Origin: Paludibacter sp.
Lineage (GTDB): Bacteria; Bacteroidota; Bacteroidia; Bacteroidales; Paludibacteraceae
Assembly: GCA_018054805.1 (NCBI GenBank)
Contig: JAGPIU010000004.1
Span: 1-16,310 of the forward strand
Direction: 5' to 3'
DNA: 16,310 nt
A program made the translations under genes and the position numbers. Shown in pieces: positions 7,214 through 13,523 of this stretch; position 1 is the first letter of the stretch, and every line of letters starts with the position of its first letter. Under the pieces are notes generated by a model. It ran no database searches. It was not told where the DNA came from and saw nothing but the letters and a program-made list of their open reading frames with translations.

Positions 7214-8722
7214 TTATTTTTGTTCTTTGATTGGTTTTAAACTATTCATATGCAACTCTTCAATCTCAATAAAACCATTTTCTGCAAATAATGAGATTTT
7301 ATTGAATTTGCTTTGAGGTACGAAATTTTCGGTCATTACTTGTTTCCCATCTTCAGCAAACAACTCTATAGATGAATCATCTAAAATCAACCTCATAATC
7401 ATAATTGAATCTGAATTATAGGATGGCATTATATCCATTCCTTTAAACTGAGAATTGTCTTTGACAATAGAAAAATTATTTCTATCAACAAAATACCATT
7501 CTTTAAACGCATCGTAACCTACAATTAGTTTTTCAGCTTTATCATTTTCGAACTGAATTCCATACCTGGAAGGAAAATTAATGCGAGTCTTTTCACTTGT
7601 TTTAAATTTCAATGTAATGACTGAAGGAGTGATTGGAATTGTTATTTTTGAGCTAATATCAAGTTTTTCTTCAACATTAAAATTTGTCAACAAAATAGGA
7701 TTGCCTTCAATTTCTACCATGATTGGATTTGAATCTAATATTTTTATTCCTGAATAACGTTCAATTGACAGAGTTCTTGGAGTAGTAAAGCTCCCCCAAA
7801 ATGGCACCAAGCTACCTATCATGGTGTAATCAATATTATTCTTCCAGCCAATAACAAGTGGATTGGCGATTGGAGTTAATCCTGCACAAATAACATTATA
7901 AATGTTATCTTTTCCGTAGTCTAACCAAAGCGATTTTGTTGAAATTGGGGAAGTGAATTTCTGACCATCAAAAGTTCCAATAAAATATTGTACCGACGAC
8001 CCATCGCGTGGGTTTACAAATTCCTGATCTACAAGCATGACCCAATCTGCACCTTTATTTATAGGAAATATACTTGCCTTCAACCATATATTAGTTGTAT
8101 ATTGAAGTTCTTTTTCATATGAACTTTCAAATTTCCATTTCGTAAGATTGGTTGACGAAAAGAATTTTACAGTTTGATCATCAACAATAGTCATCACCCA
8201 TTTACCAATCATATCGACCCAACAAACTGATGGATTACATTCATTTTTAAACTGAATGGGAAATTCAACCTTTTCAGGACTCTCACTCCATGTTTTGCCC
8301 TGATTGGTACTATATGCCAATTGAAAATGGGCATTGTTATTTTCTTCATTTTTATCCGGATCAACCACAAATAAAGCATAAAGAGTTGATTTTTTCGGAT
8401 CTGGAACAATTGTCCGGTTGAGGATATTCAGATTCGTGCCACCAAGAGACAACTTCTGTGCAGGTTGCCAATGAATCATGTCTTTGCTGGTAGTCAGAAA
8501 AGTTGAACAAATTTGTTTTTTATCGAGCGTAAATTCCTTATAAAATAATGAATATATACCATTATTAAAAATCAAAGCCACCGGTGCACCTACATTGTGA
8601 TTGGTTGATGAATAGTGTATTTTGGGGTAAGATAGTGAAGTCTCACTAATAATGTCTTTATCCTTAAACTTACAACTTATAAGGACAAGCAAAGCCAATA
8701 AAATAGTTGTTGTTTTTTTCAT
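7214..8722 (-). CDS. Catalytically inactive GH32-like lipoprotein (pseudoenzyme)
   Basis: Intact 502-aa gene with a good lipoprotein signal (LISC, Cys17). It aligns with the two flanking GH32 proteins along its whole length: HYSSTNH..GIYSLFY matches HFTPPLH..GEYHLFY without gaps, SSVQYFIGTFDGQKF matches SATQYFVGNFDGKTF, LWLDYGKDN matches LWMDYGRDN, and a C-terminal beta-sandwich is retained. Every catalytic residue is replaced: the nucleophile Asp of WMNDPNG is Ala46, RDP reads Cys162-Asn163-Pro, and the acid/base Glu of WECPD is Leu214. Other sugar-pocket positions have changed too (YQYN to YKEF, NWGH to STFL, SGS to NRT). It is therefore unlikely to hydrolyse fructan. A glycan-binding or scaffold role at the surface is inference. 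It starts 20 bases after the preceding GH32 gene, suggesting tandem duplication and co-translation. No frameshift or internal stop, so it is not a decaying pseudogene. Confidence 0.85.
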   Translation of the reverse strand: MKKTTTILLALLVLISCKFKDKDIISETSLSYPKIHYSSTNHNVGAPVALIFNNGIYSLFYKEFTLDKKQICSTFLTTSKDMIHWQPAQKLSLGGTNLNILNRTIVPDPKKSTLYALFVVDPDKNEENNNAHFQLAYSTNQGKTWSESPEKVEFPIQFKNECNPSVCWVDMIGKWVMTIVDDQTVKFFSSTNLTKWKFESSYEKELQYTTNIWLKASIFPINKGADWVMLVDQEFVNPRDGSSVQYFIGTFDGQKFTSPISTKSLWLDYGKDNIYNVICAGLTPIANPLVIGWKNNIDYTMIGSLVPFWGSFTTPRTLSIERYSGIKILDSNPIMVEIEGNPILLTNFNVEEKLDISSKITIPITPSVITLKFKTSEKTRINFPSRYGIQFENDKAEKLIVGYDAFKEWYFVDRNNFSIVKDNSQFKGMDIMPSYNSDSIMIMRLILDDSSIELFAEDGKQVMTENFVPQSKFNKISLFAENGFIEIEELHMNSLKPIKEQK

Positions 8723-8742
8723 AAAATACTGATTATTAACAA

Positions 8743-10293
8743 TTACCTTTTCAAACTTTTATTTATTCCATTCAAGGTAAGATTACTAATAAAAGCAGAT
8801 GTAGTATTACCATCCAGTTTCAAAAAATTATATTGATATACGGGAAAAAATAAAGCTGTCATTGTGTTTTCACCGTGATTCCAAAACAATTCTACAGATG
8901 TTTTATCAACTAACATTCTGATTTCAAGTTTTTTATCTGCATCCAGATTTAATGAAGTACAATTCACATTTTCTTTAAAGAAATTACTAAAATTGATCCA
9001 TCCTGAATGACTACGCTCAATAGAAACAGATCCTGTTTTTTTGCAGAAAGTTATTAAAAGCCTCTCCAACAAATTACCGGTTGTGATTCTCAAACTATCG
9101 GTTGTTGATAAATCCGCAACAAAACTCAGGTCATAACTACCCGATTTTATGACATCATTATCTTTTAAATCAATATTTTTATTAGTGCCTTGAATTACAG
9201 AGCTCAATTGATTTCTATAGTTTTTCAATTCATCAACCGGATTGCATCTCAATTTAAAATTATTTTCATTTTGAACTAAAGAAACAACTCTTGGTACTGT
9301 CATTGTACTTCGCCATGAAGTAGTAGGAACAGAACCTGCATAATTCCAGTTACTCATCCAACCTATCATTATTCTCCTACCATCTGTGGTAGGCATATTG
9401 CTAAAAGTAACCCCAGCATAATTATCAGTTCCATAATCGACCCATGAAGTAACATTCGAATCGGCAGTAAATGTTTTCCCATCAAAGTTGCCAACAAAAT
9501 ATTGAGTTGCCGAACCCCCATTCGGGCCTCCCGGATTAATACTTACTAAAAGCACCCATTTTTTAAAATTTGTACCTTCAACCGGCATTTGAAACAAGTC
9601 AGGGCACTCCCAAACACCCCCGTGTGCACCAAAACCAACACCAAAATTACTTTCAAAAGTCCAGTTTTTCAAATCCGGAGATGAATAGAAGCTTATTTTA
9701 CTACCTGTTGCTAAAGCCATTATCCATTTCTTTAACGGAGCATACCACGATACTTTCGGATCTCTAAAATCATTGATTCCCGGATTTGGTAAAACAGGAT
9801 TATTTGCATATTTTGTCCAGTTTCGACCTTTGTCATTACTGTAAGCTACGCATTGTGATTGGGTTGCTCCGGCACTTGTGTATATAGCTACCATAGGTAA
9901 TTCTTCACCAGTTTTGAATCCTGCTGTGTTAAATGAATCAATTACAGCACTTCCTGAAAAAATAGTACCGAGATTATCAGGTGTTAAAGCAATGGATAAA
10001 TCCTCCCAATTAAATAAATCGGCACTTACTGCATGACCCCAATTCATTGGACCCCAAGTGCTTGCTCCGGGATTATATTGATAAAACAAATGATACTCAC
10101 CTTTGTAATAAACCATTCCATTAGGATCATTCATCCAATGTAGTGGAGGCGTAAAATGAAATGCAGGTCGATAATCTGACTCTGAAAGTGTAACAAGAGA
10201 ATTGTCGATAATATCAATTATCGGTTCATTGTTTTTACATGATGAGAATACCATCGCAACAATTAGAACTGAAATTACATGTGATTTATACAT
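8743..10293 (-). CDS. Glycoside hydrolase family 32 lipoprotein (fructanase/levanase/inulinase)
   Basis: Secreted beta-fructosidase, 516 aa. The signal peptide ends in the lipobox FSSC (Cys19). The propeller begins almost at once, at about 41, with no extra N-terminal domain. Catalytic motifs are intact: WMNDPNG at 53-59 (nucleophile Asp56), FRDPK with transition-state Asp178, and WECPD with acid/base Glu229. The C-terminal beta-sandwich spans roughly 360-516. It closely resembles the GH32 protein encoded at 5339-7105, for example in the shared stretch SINPGGPNGGSATQYF, but is a separate paralogue. It is the first enzyme gene after the capture genes, 85 bases past the third lipoprotein gene, and a perfect palindrome lies in that spacer. 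Whether it is the endo-acting surface levanase (the BT1760 role) or an exo-enzyme cannot be decided here. Confidence 0.94.
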   Translation of the reverse strand: MYKSHVISVLIVAMVFSSCKNNEPIIDIIDNSLVTLSESDYRPAFHFTPPLHWMNDPNGMVYYKGEYHLFYQYNPGASTWGPMNWGHAVSADLFNWEDLSIALTPDNLGTIFSGSAVIDSFNTAGFKTGEELPMVAIYTSAGATQSQCVAYSNDKGRNWTKYANNPVLPNPGINDFRDPKVSWYAPLKKWIMALATGSKISFYSSPDLKNWTFESNFGVGFGAHGGVWECPDLFQMPVEGTNFKKWVLLVSINPGGPNGGSATQYFVGNFDGKTFTADSNVTSWVDYGTDNYAGVTFSNMPTTDGRRIMIGWMSNWNYAGSVPTTSWRSTMTVPRVVSLVQNENNFKLRCNPVDELKNYRNQLSSVIQGTNKNIDLKDNDVIKSGSYDLSFVADLSTTDSLRITTGNLLERLLITFCKKTGSVSIERSHSGWINFSNFFKENVNCTSLNLDADKKLEIRMLVDKTSVELFWNHGENTMTALFFPVYQYNFLKLDGNTTSAFISNLTLNGINKSLKR

Positions 10294-10318
10294 CAGATTT
10301 ATATTGGTTTAATAAAAG

Positions 10319-10346
10319 TTCTTCCGGGGATTAATCCCCGGAAGAA
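10319..10346. repeat. Perfect 28-nt palindrome in the capture-enzyme gene spacer (possible attenuator or processing hairpin)
   Basis: The half-site TTCTTCCGGGGATT is followed directly by its exact reverse complement, so the RNA could fold into a stem of about 12-13 bp with a minimal loop and a CCGGGG/CCCCGG core. In the direction of transcription it is preceded by a run of eight T and followed by AACTTTTATT, too weak for a classical full terminator. It could partly stop transcription or protect the 3' end of the upstream susC-susD-lipoprotein RNA. Symmetric DNA sites can also bind protein. Confidence 0.6.
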
Positions 10347-10378
10347 TAAAAAAAATACCTATTACCTGAGAAAACTAA

Positions 10379-11779
10379 CTATTTTGTTTTTAAATAATCT
10401 ACTGCATTTTTATACAATTTCTCAATATTTGATTGGTATGGGTTTGTTACATCATTAACATGCCATTCAATGCCGCCAATTCCAATATTAATTGATGTTC
10501 CCTGAAAATCGTCTTTTGGTGTCAATTCAAATACTCCACACATAAAATAATCTCCAATGCCATCCCACACACCTAACCATTTCAAATTATTTTCAGTAGT
10601 AAACCTGACATAAGCCATTTCATCACTATTACCAAGATTATAATAAGCAGGCATTTCCATCAATACGCAGTTATGATTTTCTTTCCATCCGGCACCAATT
10701 ACAGGAAAACCACCGTTCGAAGTTGTAATGGCAATATCTTTAAATAACGGATGTGAACGTTGATCGTGTGAACCTATTTTTACACCAACACCCCAAACAT
10801 CAGGATTGTTACCTCCTACTCCATTGTCTATTCCCATTTTAAACGCAGTTGTCATTCTACCCATCGACCACAAATATTGTATTGAGTATGTGCTGAATAG
10901 GAAACTTCCACCATCTTTATAGAACTGTGTCAATTTTGCCAATACTGTTGCATCAGTGCTAATTGAAGGTAAGGCTGAACCCGTTGTTACATCCCGATTC
11001 CACCAAATAACACGGTACTGACTTAAATCAACACTACCATTTTTTATTTGGTCGAATGAAACATAAACTGCTGTAGGATAATTTGCAAAAAGCCAGTTTG
11101 CAGCAGCAATTTCATCATCATCTCCACTTGAAAGCAGGCTTGCTTTATCTGCATACACACCCAAATAAGCTACAATCGTTGACCCAACCTTAAAATCGAA
11201 ATACACAGTATTTGAAGGTTTATTATCACTATTATTGGTAACAAAGCTAAATGTGTATTTTCCGATGGGTGCATTCGAAATTTTATAAGATGTAATTGCT
11301 GGACCCAGATTTACAGTAGTTGTTCCATATTTGAGAGTAATTCCTGTAATCCCTGCTGGTGCAGTCCATGTCAGATTTACATCAGTATTGTCCTGTGTAG
11401 CTGCAATATTTGTTATTGGCGCTGCACCAGCACGGTTCAAACGAACTGTTTGTCCTAACGAAATATTCCCTTTGGTATCCCTGAGTTTAACTGTAAAACC
11501 ATAATCTTTGTTTGTTTGAACAATGCCATAGGTATAAGATGTTGCATTGTTTTTTAAATAAACATCACCATCGTTTGTTTTAACGCTTACAATAAGTGTG
11601 TCAAATCCTGCTGGCAAGCTCCAAGTCAATTTTGCACTGTCGCCTGACAAGGTGTACTGTAAATTATTTACTGCCGGCACCTTTGGCGCTGCAATATCAA
11701 AATCGTTTCGGTCTATACAACTTGCAACCATAAAAGGCAATACAAGTGACAATACATATAATTTTAAATACTTTTTCAT
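10379..11779 (-). CDS. Surface glycan-binding lipoprotein, levan-binding BT1761-like (two Ig/FN3-like domains + C-terminal domain)
   Basis: Non-enzymatic outer-membrane lipoprotein, 466 aa, in the position where PULs encode a surface glycan-binding protein. The signal ends at VASC (Cys21). Residues about 35-115 and 120-200 are two consecutive Ig/fibronectin III-like beta domains, each containing an LTW core (NLTWTAPAGITGITLKYG in the second). Residues about 203-466 form a single larger domain rich in aromatic residues (VIWWNRDV, YSIQYLWSMG, GIGGIEWHVND). I associate it with DUF4960, the C-terminal domain of the levan-binding protein BT1761; this is from memory, not a search. Its likely job is to hold fructan at the cell surface beside SusC/SusD. 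It sits 26 bases after susD and is surely in the same transcript. It is not a SusE/SusF homologue as far as I can tell. Confidence 0.82.
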   Translation of the reverse strand: MKKYLKLYVLSLVLPFMVASCIDRNDFDIAAPKVPAVNNLQYTLSGDSAKLTWSLPAGFDTLIVSVKTNDGDVYLKNNATSYTYGIVQTNKDYGFTVKLRDTKGNISLGQTVRLNRAGAAPITNIAATQDNTDVNLTWTAPAGITGITLKYGTTTVNLGPAITSYKISNAPIGKYTFSFVTNNSDNKPSNTVYFDFKVGSTIVAYLGVYADKASLLSSGDDDEIAAANWLFANYPTAVYVSFDQIKNGSVDLSQYRVIWWNRDVTTGSALPSISTDATVLAKLTQFYKDGGSFLFSTYSIQYLWSMGRMTTAFKMGIDNGVGGNNPDVWGVGVKIGSHDQRSHPLFKDIAITTSNGGFPVIGAGWKENHNCVLMEMPAYYNLGNSDEMAYVRFTTENNLKWLGVWDGIGDYFMCGVFELTPKDDFQGTSINIGIGGIEWHVNDVTNPYQSNIEKLYKNAVDYLKTK

Positions 11780-11805
11780 ATTCTGCTTTTTTAGTATGAA
11801 TATTA

Positions 11806-13494
11806 TTAATAACCAGCATTTTGAATATAAACTCCCTTGCTGAATCTCATTTGATTATCAGGTATTGGGCAATACTCATCACGGTTTTTTGTAAATAAAC
11901 CATTTTTAAGATATGCAATTTTTGATTTTTCAGAAGCAAAATATGCATTCATATATGTGTCAGCAATGCCCCAACGCACCAGATCAAAGAAACGATTTCC
12001 TTCCATAGCTAATTCAAGTCTTCTTTCCCAACGTAATGCTTTTCGTGCGAAATCCTGATTCCAAATGGCAAGGTCATCATAAGTTCCGATATGGAAGTTT
12101 GATTCATACGAACCATCTCCCATTTTTAAGCGGGCAGTACTGTTTTTTGCTCGTGTTCGAATTGAATTTATGATTTGACGAGCTGCATCCAGGTTAGCTG
12201 CTCCGCCAATTTCAATTAATGCTTCGGCTTTCCAAAGCATAACATCTGCATATCGAAGTATAATTCTGTTTTTGGTATTTCCATAGAATGGACCTACCTG
12301 AGTATAGCATGTTTTACAAACATTCTCTTTCAACGAAGCATAAACACCATATACATCAGGGGTACGATTCCAACTTTCCTGATAAATTGTTGTTGGATCA
12401 TATTTCCATGGATGACCGGGCATGGCAATTGTATGATTTAAACGTGGATCTACTTTGTCGATTGCGGGATTAACCGGAGTAGCATCATAAGTATCAAATA
12501 GTGGTAATCCGTTCACATCAGTTTTAAATGCATTGGCTAGGTTTTTACTTGGTTTATGAAAATCGCAACAACCTATACCCATTGGAGTTGCCAAAACATC
12601 TCCAAAATTCAATCTACCGAACATTGTACCATCACCTTTATTTGAAAACTGAACAGCGAACAACGATTCTTTACCGTTTTCAGAAGCTCCCGGCGAAAAC
12701 AAATCACCAAAATCGCTATCAAGACCATAAGTGGAAGGAATAGCGTTAATTAAATCAACAACTTGCTGAAGTTTTGTTTTATTGATAACTGTTACATTAT
12801 TCTGCTCATCCTGTTCGTAGGCCTGATACAATTTGGTTTTAGCTAAATAAGCAAGTGCTGCTGCTTTATTTGCCCTTCCAATTTCTGTTTGGGTTGCCGG
12901 TAAATTATCTACTGCAAATTGAAAATCTTCTGCAATTTTATCCCACAACTGATCGTTTGACAATGCTCTGTTTGATACAGTGGCATAATCGGCAATAGCA
13001 ACATTTTCATCAATAAATGGAATGTATTTGTATAAAATCTTCAATTGAAAATAAAAATGTGCACGTAAAAATCTAACTTCAGCCTGACGTACTTTTTTTA
13101 ATGAGAAGTTGGCTTCATTCAATGCATTGAGCACTCTTAATGATGAATTAGCACGTGAAACACCAACATACATTTTGAACCATAAACCATCAAGTTCACC
13201 CATATCGGTACGAACGTTTTTGAACGTTTCTAAAAAGTAGAATGCCTGAATATCACCTTCGTCACGGCCACCTTTGTAGGCATCTCCGGAACGAACATTT
13301 CCATAAGGCCAGAGACTAAATGGCGTATCATAATGATCATTACCCAAACTCGCATAAGCCGCATTGACAGTATTATCAACTACTGAAGCATTTGAAACCT
13401 GAGCTTCACTCAGTACTCCTTTTGGAGCTACGTCCAGGAAATCGCTACACGAAAACAACGTAGTTATTGCAATTATATATATTAATTTTTTCAT
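11806..13494 (-). CDS. SusD/RagB-family outer-membrane lipoprotein (glycan-capturing lid of the SusC transporter)
   Basis: Surface lipoprotein, 562 aa, that binds oligosaccharide and closes over the SusC barrel. The signal ends in LFSC (Cys16), followed by the usual SDFLDVAPKG start of SusD proteins. The TPR-like N-terminal half is followed by the family's C-terminal signature ERRLELAMEGNRFFDLVRWG at about 490-509 and the closing PIPDNQM. Length is typical. A CKTC motif at 393-396 and a nearby GCCDFH could hold a disulphide or a metal; this is unusual but untested. It lies 29 bases after the susC-like gene, the conserved order of this pair. Ligand specificity (levan, inulin or their oligosaccharides) is inferred only from the neighbouring GH32 genes. 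Confidence 0.96.
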   Translation of the reverse strand: MKKLIYIIAITTLFSCSDFLDVAPKGVLSEAQVSNASVVDNTVNAAYASLGNDHYDTPFSLWPYGNVRSGDAYKGGRDEGDIQAFYFLETFKNVRTDMGELDGLWFKMYVGVSRANSSLRVLNALNEANFSLKKVRQAEVRFLRAHFYFQLKILYKYIPFIDENVAIADYATVSNRALSNDQLWDKIAEDFQFAVDNLPATQTEIGRANKAAALAYLAKTKLYQAYEQDEQNNVTVINKTKLQQVVDLINAIPSTYGLDSDFGDLFSPGASENGKESLFAVQFSNKGDGTMFGRLNFGDVLATPMGIGCCDFHKPSKNLANAFKTDVNGLPLFDTYDATPVNPAIDKVDPRLNHTIAMPGHPWKYDPTTIYQESWNRTPDVYGVYASLKENVCKTCYTQVGPFYGNTKNRIILRYADVMLWKAEALIEIGGAANLDAARQIINSIRTRAKNSTARLKMGDGSYESNFHIGTYDDLAIWNQDFARKALRWERRLELAMEGNRFFDLVRWGIADTYMNAYFASEKSKIAYLKNGLFTKNRDEYCPIPDNQMRFSKGVYIQNAGY

Positions 13495-13523
13495 TTTATT
13501 ATCTTTATTATATATGAATAAAA

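Noticed and set aside
7214..8722. Calling the degenerate GH32 a pseudogene
   Set aside because: No frameshift or internal stop is present, the lipoprotein signal is intact and both domains are retained, so a non-catalytic protein is the better description.
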